Virus record (IMG/VR): IMGVR_UViG_3300025138_010588
Span: 1-25,790 of that record
DNA length: 25,790 nt
Source of the DNA: a virus
Strand: one strand, 5' to 3'
Part shown: positions 15,470 to 22,793 of the stretch, one piece after another
Layout of the letters: each line of letters starts with the position of its first letter
How positions within the stretch are numbered: the stretch's first letter is position 1
Translations under genes and position numbers: made by a program
The notes under the pieces: generated by a model
Told to the model about the DNA's origin: nothing
The model's input: the letters and a program-made list of their open reading frames with translations, nothing else
Database searches by the model: none

Positions 15470-15875
15470 TGTTTCCCTTTACTACAAACCACTTATCTAT
15501 GTTATAACTAAAATCAACGTTTGTTATATTATTTTGTTCTATTAATACATCTACGTTATCAATGGGGTTACAATCTCCATTGTGTTGATCATTGTCTCCT
15601 ATAACTATCATATCACCTTTATAAACATTACCTATAGGATAATGCTTTTCAGCATTAAAGTCAACAACTAATTCGTTAAATTTAACATTGTCATATATCA
15701 CATCTCTTGGATTAGGAAATTTAGGATCATAGTCAACAACATCAACGTCTATTCCTATACCTTCTAACATATAAACCAACTCTGTTCTTTCATTACATGC
15801 AACTAATGAAACAGATTCGTAACCTTCGCTGATAATTGTATCTAGTAATAACTTTTCCAGATTTCTTCTGCCCAT
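15459..15875 (-). CDS. Small Rossmann-like protein, possible methyltransferase relative
   Basis: 138 residues, ATG after GAGGTAAAAGG. A strand SVSLVACNERTELVYML (near 22-38) is followed by IDVDVVDYDPKF (near 42-53), which looks like strands 1 and 2 of a SAM-type Rossmann fold, but no glycine-rich motif I is seen. A later strand MIVIGDNDQHNGD and the end WFVVKGN resemble the IINTSCEHM and RFITIG strands of the 209-residue neighbour. It might be a divergent or inactive partner of that protein. It overlaps the glycosyltransferase gene upstream by 34 bases and the 209-residue gene by 11. Function remains uncertain. Confidence 0.5.
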   Translation of the reverse strand: MGRRNLEKLLLDTIISEGYESVSLVACNERTELVYMLEGIGIDVDVVDYDPKFPNPRDVIYDNVKFNELVVDFNAEKHYPIGNVYKGDMIVIGDNDQHNGDCNPIDNVDVLIEQNNITNVDFSYNIDKWFVVKGNNAD

Positions 15876-16567
15876 CCTTTTACCTCATCTAATTCGTATG
15901 CTTTTTCTGTAATACCTTTATTGTATAATATATGAGAAGTATTGAAAATACTTATCTTACCTTTTTTCTGAAAATATTCTCTATTGTAATTACTAACTAT
16001 TCCCTCGTCCCAAAAATCCATCAAACCTTTTCTATGAGCTTGATAGAATAAAAATTTATCTAAAGATTTATATGTAAAGAAAGATTGTTTTTCATTATTT
16101 AGTAATAGTTTATATAAGTATCTACCACTGTCACCTTCCCACATGACTACAGACGAGTTAACATGGCAAGAAACACCTTTACCATACCATTTCTCTGATC
16201 TCTCTTTATAATTATTCCAATAGTTCCATATAAATTTTGGTCTAGGTAAATCTTGTTCAATTAAATTATCTATATTATCATGTATCAATATATCTAAATC
16301 TAACCAACAATTTCTTCCTTCTACAAATTTGTCGAATAAGACGAGTTTTTCTCTAGTAAAGATTTGATTTTTTGGATAATGAAAAGGATCGAAGCTGGTA
16401 TAATCGATAGTATTGATATTGCTATCAATACCGTAAACATTATCAGTAATAACATTAAGTACAAAGTTGTGACTACAGTTATTCCGTAAACTTCCATAAA
16501 GTCTATTGACGTATTCCGGGCCATATTTAGCTCCCCATTTAAATGTGAAAAAGTTTATTGTGGCCAT
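15842..16567 (-). CDS. Glycosyltransferase-like protein (GT-A, DxD) 3
   Basis: 241 residues, the longest of the three related glycosyltransferases. The N terminus INFFTFKWGAKYGPEYVNRL has a strand, then the KYGPEY motif shared with the 186-residue protein. FTREKLVLF then leads to NCWLDLDILI, with the DxD pair Asp90/Asp92. SSVVMWEGD follows, as in the 184-residue protein. This pattern resembles GT-A enzymes that act on sugar nucleotides; donor and acceptor are unknown. It overlaps the radical SAM gene upstream by 13 bases and the small Rossmann gene downstream by 34. Confidence 0.75.
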   Translation of the reverse strand: MATINFFTFKWGAKYGPEYVNRLYGSLRNNCSHNFVLNVITDNVYGIDSNINTIDYTSFDPFHYPKNQIFTREKLVLFDKFVEGRNCWLDLDILIHDNIDNLIEQDLPRPKFIWNYWNNYKERSEKWYGKGVSCHVNSSVVMWEGDSGRYLYKLLLNNEKQSFFTYKSLDKFLFYQAHRKGLMDFWDEGIVSNYNREYFQKKGKISIFNTSHILYNKGITEKAYELDEVKGWAEEIWKSYY

Positions 16568-17604
16568 AAAGCATGACCTGTACCTATTTTACGTTTAGGT
16601 ATTTTACTATCAGCAGATGAAACACAAGTTTTAGTTGAACATATTTTAGGTTTGTCAAATAATTTAAAACCCTTATGTATATATCCTAATGGTTCATCTC
16701 TACAGCTGTAGCTACGTTTAATACTACCATCAGGCTCTCTAATTATTATAGATCTATAACCTGATGAACATTCCCAACCTTCGAATTTATTAAAATTAAA
16801 TGCATTAAATCTTTCAGCTTGATCCATCCACCAAATATTATTTTTAGAATCTCTCATCTCAACTTGAAAGATTTGTTTGCCTTCTAGTTTTTGAGGCATA
16901 CCATTATGCAATATGTCTAACATTTCATCTGTATAACCATCAACAATAAATGAAGCTGTTGGATCTGATTGAGGTTTAAGAGTTACATTTATATTTTTCT
17001 CAGCAAAAAAATTAGCATCTTCTAAACACTGCCAAAATGTATCTAATAACATAACTTGATTGATAGTTATTTTTGTTCCATTGTCTTGTAGATAAACTAA
17101 CTTATCTCTAAACTCTTCTAACTTAGTTTGAGTATTAACAGACTCTCTATGACATGAAGCTGTGATAGAAGCTCTGTTAAGTTTTTTAGCTATGTTTAAA
17201 TATTTGTCCCACCAAGGTCCTTTCCTTGATAAATTTGTAGTCATATGAATAGAAGTATAATTACAATTGCTAGCATCATTAGCAAGATGATTAATAATTT
17301 CAAGATACCCAGGATGAAAAGTAGGCTCGCCGCCACTAAGACTAAAATGAAAAGAATTAAATCCATTGTCCCTCGCTTGTCTTTTTATTTCGTCTATTGT
17401 CATTAAACATAAATCAATGTCTCTGTGATCTTTCTTACTTGATCTAGCATACGGCCAACAATAAGAACAATTATAGTTGCAAAATCTACCTAATAACCAT
17501 GATACAGTAAACAAATCTTTAGTTACCATTGTATGCTGTCCAACCATTTCAATATCATTAAATGGTATTTTATTAAAATTATAGTTACTCTTACTTAATT
17601 CCAT
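16555..17604 (-). CDS. Radical SAM enzyme with Cys-rich C terminus (no N-twitch)
   Basis: Using the ATG at 17604, 349 residues (MELSKSNYNF start); the open frame runs 6 codons further to another ATG at 17622, but the 17604 start mirrors the neighbour at 18683. The cluster motif is CNYNCSYC (Cys42, 46, 49 counted from that start), followed by FSLSGGEPTFHP, the SAM-binding GGEP. Late cysteines in WECSSG, SYSCRDE and ICSTKTC resemble an auxiliary-cluster SPASM or twitch region. Radical SAM enzymes cleave SAM to a 5'-deoxyadenosyl radical and carry out C-H chemistry. The substrate is unknown; it sits between a thioesterase and glycosyltransferases. It lacks the N-terminal Cys domain of the four right-hand radical SAM genes. 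Confidence 0.88.
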   Translation of the reverse strand: MELSKSNYNFNKIPFNDIEMVGQHTMVTKDLFTVSWLLGRFCNYNCSYCWPYARSSKKDHRDIDLCLMTIDEIKRQARDNGFNSFHFSLSGGEPTFHPGYLEIINHLANDASNCNYTSIHMTTNLSRKGPWWDKYLNIAKKLNRASITASCHRESVNTQTKLEEFRDKLVYLQDNGTKITINQVMLLDTFWQCLEDANFFAEKNINVTLKPQSDPTASFIVDGYTDEMLDILHNGMPQKLEGKQIFQVEMRDSKNNIWWMDQAERFNAFNFNKFEGWECSSGYRSIIIREPDGSIKRSYSCRDEPLGYIHKGFKLFDKPKICSTKTCVSSADSKIPKRKIGTGHALWPQ

Positions 17605-17944
17605 GAGGATAAGGTTTTCCATCTTTTATATTAACAAAAACAATGTTATCTACTTCAGTAATAATTTTTTTAGTTTTAATATTTCTTACAGTAGCTTTAA
17701 TTGTTATACTAGTTTTTCCTAATTTTATTGTATCCATTCCTATTTCAATTATATCACCATGCTCAGCGCCAGCTATAAAATCTATTTTTCCTATAGTTCT
17801 CGTAACAACATTTCTACTATCAAGTTGACAACTAACATAGATATATGCTTCTTCGTCAATCCAATCAAGTACTCTTCCTCCAAATAATACACCTATAGCA
17901 TTTAAATCTTTAGGAGCTATCATTTTTCTAGTTCTATATATCAT
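17591..17944 (-). CDS. YciA-like acyl-CoA thioesterase (hotdog fold)
   Basis: 117 residues from ATG at 17944, which has GGAG at 17951-17954 six bases upstream; a longer TTG-started frame is less likely. The N terminus, with PKDLNAIGVLFGGRVLDWID, carries the thioesterase signature (N..G..FGG..(L/M)xW(M/I)D), with the Asn and the Asp that activates water. The core then shows strands VVTRTIGKIDFIAGAEHGDI and SITIKATVRN typical of the hotdog fold. Family members hydrolyse acyl-CoA or acyl-carrier thioesters, usually as hexamers. A phage copy might control acyl groups on a small product or free CoA. It overlaps the upstream and downstream genes. Confidence 0.88.
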   Translation of the reverse strand: MIYRTRKMIAPKDLNAIGVLFGGRVLDWIDEEAYIYVSCQLDSRNVVTRTIGKIDFIAGAEHGDIIEIGMDTIKLGKTSITIKATVRNIKTKKIITEVDNIVFVNIKDGKPYPHGIK

Positions 17945-18683
17945 TATTATCTCCAAAGTATTGGGTGAATAATTTATCTCCTAAAATTTTTTGTACTTGT
18001 GAGAATTTAATTCTATCATTTTGTAATTTAATAATTAATTCACTTTGTTGTTTGATTGTATTTTTAAATTGATTGTTATATTTTTTAATTGCATCATCTT
18101 TCTTTTTTCTCACTCTACCATTATGTACCTTTCTGTAGATATAATTTAAGCTATTGTTAATGTAATCTTTTTTATGATACGTATATTTAGATATCCATTG
18201 ACTGGTAGTAAGAATTTTAATGTCATTATAATTAAGCAACAACCAAAATTTATTATTTTTATCTAAAAATATTTTTTGTAAAAAATTAATATGATCACCA
18301 TTTGGTTCGAAGGAAATTATAAAATCATTTTTTTTAAATATAGAATTTGAAACATTTAAAAAGTTTAAATTAATTATTCCATTGACAAAAAAATAAAAAT
18401 TTTTTAAATCATTATTAGTAAATGGATAGTTGTCCTCTAGAAGATTATAAAAAGAATTAATATTCTTTAAATAATCAGTTCCTATTACTGCTTCGTATTC
18501 TCTATTCTCGTAAATTTTAACATTAGGTAAAAAATCTATTTGTTTTGAAATATGGAAAATATACTTTTTTAAACTTTCGAAATGTTCTTTGTTAAAGTTG
18601 TTTTTTAATTTAACAAATTTATATACTGTATTATTTTTAATATCTATCTTTATATTATCAAAATTTGTATTGCTTAATTCCAT
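17934..18683 (-). CDS. Unknown 249-residue protein with C-terminal tail shared with a radical SAM protein
   Basis: No family recognised. The protein is Asn/Lys/Phe-rich. After an N-terminal part with hydrophobic strands (VYKFVKL, FYFFVNGIINLNFL) it becomes a charged helical stretch (RVRKKKDDAIKKY). It ends QKILGDKLFTQYFGDNNDI, closely like the end EKVIGKSLYNFYFGRNNEM of the radical SAM protein at 21378-22793. Both tails follow charged, coiled-coil-prone helices. The ATG overlaps the upstream radical SAM stop by 10 bases. It could be a scaffold or partner protein for the radical SAM enzymes. Confidence 0.6.
   Translation of the reverse strand: MELSNTNFDNIKIDIKNNTVYKFVKLKNNFNKEHFESLKKYIFHISKQIDFLPNVKIYENREYEAVIGTDYLKNINSFYNLLEDNYPFTNNDLKNFYFFVNGIINLNFLNVSNSIFKKNDFIISFEPNGDHINFLQKIFLDKNNKFWLLLNYNDIKILTTSQWISKYTYHKKDYINNSLNYIYRKVHNGRVRKKKDDAIKKYNNQFKNTIKQQSELIIKLQNDRIKFSQVQKILGDKLFTQYFGDNNDI
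17951..17954 (-). promoter_or_regulatory. Ribosome-binding site (GGAG) fixing the thioesterase start
   Basis: On the minus strand GGAG lies six bases before the ATG at 17944. An upstream TTG in the same frame overlaps this site, so ATG is the better start. Confidence 0.55.
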
Positions 18684-19699
18684 TGAGCTACATAAGGATC
18701 AAATTTATCATTACATTTAACTAAACATGTTTTGAGTTTATTATCTCCACTCCATCCTTTTTGTATTTTTTTAAAAAAACCACTTTCCATTACTTCTTTT
18801 ACAGAACTATCTAAAGCATTGATATTATAACCATTAATAAATTCCCAGATCTGCGAAGCTTCAGGTTGATGATACCACTTATACATTTGACCTGCAGTCC
18901 AACAACAAGGTAAAACAAATCCTTCAGCTGAAATGTAAATTTCTTTTTTCTGTACACACTTAGGTACTACTCTAAATGTTTCTAATGAATCAGTTAAATT
19001 AATATTCTTTTCAAGTTCTTTATTTCTATAATCTTTATTCTTTGGTTTGCTTAATAATGCTCCTAAACCTTTTCTAAAAATTGCTTGATGTTGTTCTTTT
19101 TTTTCTAAATTAGCTGTTAAATATCTACCTGACTTTTTTACTATAAATTTATTAATACCTAATAATTTTGAATATCTCTCTGCTTCTTGTACTTGATGTT
19201 CATTATAATTAAAAACTAGAAACGTCCAATCTCCTTTACCTCCTGCACTAGTAAAAGCATCTATGTTCTCTTCAACATTTTTCCAAACTACACCTTGTCT
19301 GTATAAATGATTTGTGTCTTCTAATCCATCCACAGAAAAGTTAACATGTACATCTAATTTAGCTAACTCCACCCACCAATCAGCTTTTCTAGCTCCTCCA
19401 TTTGTAGTGATACCTAATTTGAGATACTTATTTTTTGATCTCATATATTCAAACATTTCTAAACACTCAGGTGCAAATATAGGGTCTCCGTGATTACCAC
19501 AAAAATATATATTATCTAATTGATGTAAAAAAGATTCCGGAAAAATATGTTTAATATTTTCTAGTGATAAAGATTTATTTTTAAGATAAGGATTAACATC
19601 TCCACCATTCATATTCCTATCACACATAGGACATGATGCCTGACAAAGTTGTGTAGTTTCTAAATGAACCATTCTAATATTTTTATATTCATATGTCAT
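18674..19699 (-). CDS. Radical SAM enzyme with SPASM-like C-terminal cysteines
   Basis: 341 residues; its ATG shares a base with the kinase stop (TAATG). The cluster motif CQASCPMC starts at Cys19 (19, 23, 26), very early, so no N-twitch domain is present. C-terminal cysteines occur in CVQKKEIYISAEGFVLPCCW and in CLVKC, the layout of a SPASM-like domain holding extra Fe-S clusters (the GxxxPCC pattern). The usual GGEP segment is replaced by FCGNHGDPIFAPE. It probably acts on a peptide or small amino compound, as many SPASM proteins do, but no precursor peptide was identified nearby. Confidence 0.87.
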   Translation of the reverse strand: MTYEYKNIRMVHLETTQLCQASCPMCDRNMNGGDVNPYLKNKSLSLENIKHIFPESFLHQLDNIYFCGNHGDPIFAPECLEMFEYMRSKNKYLKLGITTNGGARKADWWVELAKLDVHVNFSVDGLEDTNHLYRQGVVWKNVEENIDAFTSAGGKGDWTFLVFNYNEHQVQEAERYSKLLGINKFIVKKSGRYLTANLEKKEQHQAIFRKGLGALLSKPKNKDYRNKELEKNINLTDSLETFRVVPKCVQKKEIYISAEGFVLPCCWTAGQMYKWYHQPEASQIWEFINGYNINALDSSVKEVMESGFFKKIQKGWSGDNKLKTCLVKCNDKFDPYVAQWN

Positions 19700-20208
19700 T
19701 ATCTATTACCAATTATTGTAAATAATTCAGTTAATTGAATTTGTGTTTTTAGATATGGGAAGTTGTTTAACTTTCTATTAAACCATATAGATTCAGGATC
19801 TATTATCTTTAATTCGCCTTTGCCTACATCTATAATATTTGAAAGAGTCAAATCTCGATGTATGCATTGCTCACCTTCATGTTTTGAAAAATTATATAAT
19901 TGTGATATTAACAAATTAATGTTAATACTTATATTAAACAATTGTGTTACATTTATAGTATCTTCATACTTGTAATCATCAACATTAATTCCAATAACTT
20001 TTTCCATTATCATTTCATTGTCATTTATACTATATATTTTAACTAGTTGTGGACAATATTCTCTAAGATGATTATACTTGTCTAACCATCCGTCGTGGTT
20101 TAAATGTATATAATTTTTAGTCATTATTTTTTTAACATGGTCTTCATTTATATAAACTGTGGAGTAAGGTCTATGAATTGTAATCGTTGTATCTTCACTA
20201 ATAAACAT
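19699..20208 (-). CDS. Minimal kinase-fold protein (APH/lipopolysaccharide kinase-like)
   Basis: 169 residues from ATG at 20208, which has AAGGA (20218-20222) nine bases upstream; the open frame reaches a TTG two codons earlier. The catalytic loop CIHRDLTLSN (HRDL at about 117-120 and Asn124) and the metal-binding IIDPES (Asp137) are those of the kinase superfamily, with DPES in place of DFG as in small APH- or Kdo-kinase-like proteins. The N lobe is very short: one Lys-containing strand region (VKKIM) precedes it. It probably phosphorylates a small molecule or sugar. It sits between two radical SAM genes. It could also be a pseudokinase, though the catalytic Asp and Asn are kept. Confidence 0.7.
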   Translation of the reverse strand: MFISEDTTITIHRPYSTVYINEDHVKKIMTKNYIHLNHDGWLDKYNHLREYCPQLVKIYSINDNEMIMEKVIGINVDDYKYEDTINVTQLFNISININLLISQLYNFSKHEGEQCIHRDLTLSNIIDVGKGELKIIDPESIWFNRKLNNFPYLKTQIQLTELFTIIGNR

Positions 20209-21388
20209 AATCAAATATCCTTGGAGCTAACAACGAAGCATCTCTATTATATAATGTATCTTGCATTTTAACTATATCTTTAAATGTTTCTTTTGGTATT
20301 GTTCTTTTACCTTTAAGTCTTTTAATAATATCTTTAGTAAATTCATTTTCTTCTATTTCATTGAGTAAAATAACTTTTGTTTTCTCATCTAAATTAACCA
20401 TGTCTAATCCTGCAGGGGAGTGAACGAACGTAGTTCTAATATTAATATCTAGATTGTTATAAGAAATTTTATTTAATTCTTTTCTTAATTTAAAAAAATC
20501 TTTAGAAATTTTATTCATGTAAAAAACATGATAACTACATGATGTACAAACTAACAATAAACTTTTTAAATTTTTACAATTTTTAACAATTGTTTTAAGA
20601 TTTTTAACAACTTGGTTATAATCACCTTTGTGTCTAAAATAATTAAATAAATTACCAGTACCATCAAAACTAACTGTAATATGTACACCTTTAAAATGTT
20701 TCCAAAGTTCAATCAAATCATATTTTTTAAATTTTATTAAACTCATATTAGTGTTGTAACTTAATGTAATTTTTTTTGTATCTATATTTTTATCATTTAT
20801 CATTCTTTCCAGTGTCTTATACATATCTATATGATAGAAAGGTTCACCACCTGCAAATTCTAATTTTTGTATGTTAGGAATTATGTTAAGAAATAGATCA
20901 TCCATTACATCAGATGTAGGTTTATCAATTACCTTACCTCTTTTATTAACAACATGATCAAAGTTATGGTCTTTGTATAAAGTTTCAGCAATGTATTTGT
21001 TTTTATTTCCAACCAAAATAAAATTTGAATTTGATTTTACATCACAATGCATACAATTAAAATTACATGTATTGCTCATCTTTAATTGTAAATCAGTAAT
21101 GACAACATTGTCATTTTCATAATCAGGAGTTGATATAGTACTTTCTAAAGACCTTTGTCTGTATGATTTGATATCATTTTCTTCTTGTATACGACAATCT
21201 TTACAACCTACAGGCCATTCGTTTTTTCTAAGTTGTCTTCTTACATCTTTCCAATGTTCATTATTAATTACATCTGAAGGTAGATCTGGAATTTTACCTA
21301 AATTATTATTGTATAATTTAAATCTATAACAAGGAGCATAACCTCCAGGTTTAAAATCTAAATGTGACCATGCATGTTTACATTTCAT
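20198..21388 (-). CDS. Radical SAM enzyme with N-terminal twitch-like Cys domain (copy 4)
   Basis: 396 residues from ATG at 21388; the frame extends 4 codons to a TTG at 21400, which is unlikely. N-terminal cysteines at 3, 20, 62 and 65 (C-x2-W-x-H start, then C, then GCKDCRIQEE) match the N-twitch layout of its right-hand neighbours, with CY instead of CC. The radical SAM motif CNFNCMHC (108, 112, 115) is followed by EFAGGEPFYH. A later region IKFKKYDLIELWKHFKGVHI continues the barrel. N-twitch proteins are thought to hold an extra Fe-S cluster before the barrel; their substrates are mostly unknown. Starts 11 bases inside the upstream gene. Confidence 0.88.
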   Translation of the reverse strand: MKCKHAWSHLDFKPGGYAPCYRFKLYNNNLGKIPDLPSDVINNEHWKDVRRQLRKNEWPVGCKDCRIQEENDIKSYRQRSLESTISTPDYENDNVVITDLQLKMSNTCNFNCMHCDVKSNSNFILVGNKNKYIAETLYKDHNFDHVVNKRGKVIDKPTSDVMDDLFLNIIPNIQKLEFAGGEPFYHIDMYKTLERMINDKNIDTKKITLSYNTNMSLIKFKKYDLIELWKHFKGVHITVSFDGTGNLFNYFRHKGDYNQVVKNLKTIVKNCKNLKSLLLVCTSCSYHVFYMNKISKDFFKLRKELNKISYNNLDINIRTTFVHSPAGLDMVNLDEKTKVILLNEIEENEFTKDIIKRLKGKRTIPKETFKDIVKMQDTLYNRDASLLAPRIFDYVY

Positions 21389-22793
21389 TGTTTCGACCAA
21401 AGTAAAAATTATATAATGACTTACCTATAACTTTTTCTATTGTTTCTTTTTTAATGGAGTTTTGAAGTTTTTGATTATGTACCAAATTTATTTCTTTAAT
21501 ATTTTTTCTACTAGCTTCAACAGTTAGATTATTCCTTAAATTTAATTCTGCTACTTCTTCGTGATGTCTTATTTTAAATTCTTCAATCAAATCAATTTTT
21601 TCTTTTGCAACATCTTCTATAAAAGTATCATACTTTTCATATTTTTTAAAAAAATTATAAAGTTCTGGATTATAATCTTCTAAAGACATTTTGTAAAATT
21701 TATCTGTAAGTTTAATTTGTTTTTGTATTAGTTTCCAATTTTTATTATTAAAATTTGAAGTTTGATCTATTTCTTGTTTAGTAACTTTAGTCATTGTATG
21801 TTGATTCCAGTCTACTATACTATCTAACCACAAATGATACCAAGGAGGAGCATGAGTAGGAGATGTTAATCCACTTGCAACTGCAGATGAAATTGTGAGA
21901 CCAGGCATGTTTTTTTTCTCTTTTTCCCAAAAATCAATTGTTTCATTGATACAGTTTATATTTAAAATAGACCACGTGATGTGTATATGCGGTTTGGATA
22001 TATTATTAAGTTGTTGTAGATACAATTTATAATTTTTAACGGAATCTTCAAAATTGCTATTGACTCTTTGATAGTCATTGTACTTGTATATACCATCTAT
22101 ACTGCCAGTTAGTCTTATTTTTTTAAATTTGTTTAATAATATTACAACATCATCTTGTAATATCTTTGTACAGTTAGTAACAATTTCTAATGTAATTTTA
22201 TCAGGGTTACCTTTAGATATAAAAAAAATTAAAAATTCTTTAAACTGAGGAGATAAAAAAGGCTCACCTCCCAGTAATTTTATTTCAGTCAAGTGTTCCC
22301 ATGATATATCTAAAGCTTTCAACTTTTCAAATCTTGACTTGTTATTAACTTTAGCAGGTTTCATAAATTGTATATCATCACCAAACATATTTGGATTGCT
22401 ATCGTGTAACATAATATCTCTTTTTAGCAACTTTGATGAAAACAAACTATTACACATTTTACATTCAAGGTTACATGTGTTATCTAAACTTATTTCAATA
22501 AATTTTAATGGTAATGGTTCAATAGTTAAATTATTTATTTCTTTTAATTTAAAGTTTTTATTAGCTGTTGATCTCATAGAATGTGTATTTTGATCTTCTA
22601 TATAGCATCTTGTACATTCTTTAGTCTTTACTCCATCGAGCATGTTTTTTCTTAACCATTCGTATTCTTTATAATAGTTATCAATTGTTACATTTGATTT
22701 TTGACTAAATCTACAACAAGGTCTAACACTATCCTTCATAGTAACAGTGAAATGTAACCAAGGCAACATACATATAACACCATTATCTTCCAT
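21378..22793 (-). CDS. Radical SAM enzyme with N-twitch domain and coiled-coil C-terminal tail (copy 3)
   Basis: 471 residues from ATG at 22793, preceded by AAGGA (22801-22805); a TTG one codon earlier is ignored. The N-terminal ICMLPWLH, RPCCRFS and ECTRCYIEDQ hold Cys8, 26/27, 60 and 63. The cluster motif CNLECKMC (107, 111, 114) and KLLGGEPFLSP follow. After residue about 340 there is a long charged helical stretch (KEKIDLIEEFKIRHHEEV and on) ending EKVIGKSLYNFYFGRNNEM, a tail not seen in the other N-twitch copies but matching that of the unknown 249-residue protein. Tandem paralogue of the genes on either side. Confidence 0.9.
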   Translation of the reverse strand: MEDNGVICMLPWLHFTVTMKDSVRPCCRFSQKSNVTIDNYYKEYEWLRKNMLDGVKTKECTRCYIEDQNTHSMRSTANKNFKLKEINNLTIEPLPLKFIEISLDNTCNLECKMCNSLFSSKLLKRDIMLHDSNPNMFGDDIQFMKPAKVNNKSRFEKLKALDISWEHLTEIKLLGGEPFLSPQFKEFLIFFISKGNPDKITLEIVTNCTKILQDDVVILLNKFKKIRLTGSIDGIYKYNDYQRVNSNFEDSVKNYKLYLQQLNNISKPHIHITWSILNINCINETIDFWEKEKKNMPGLTISSAVASGLTSPTHAPPWYHLWLDSIVDWNQHTMTKVTKQEIDQTSNFNNKNWKLIQKQIKLTDKFYKMSLEDYNPELYNFFKKYEKYDTFIEDVAKEKIDLIEEFKIRHHEEVAELNLRNNLTVEASRKNIKEINLVHNQKLQNSIKKETIEKVIGKSLYNFYFGRNNEM

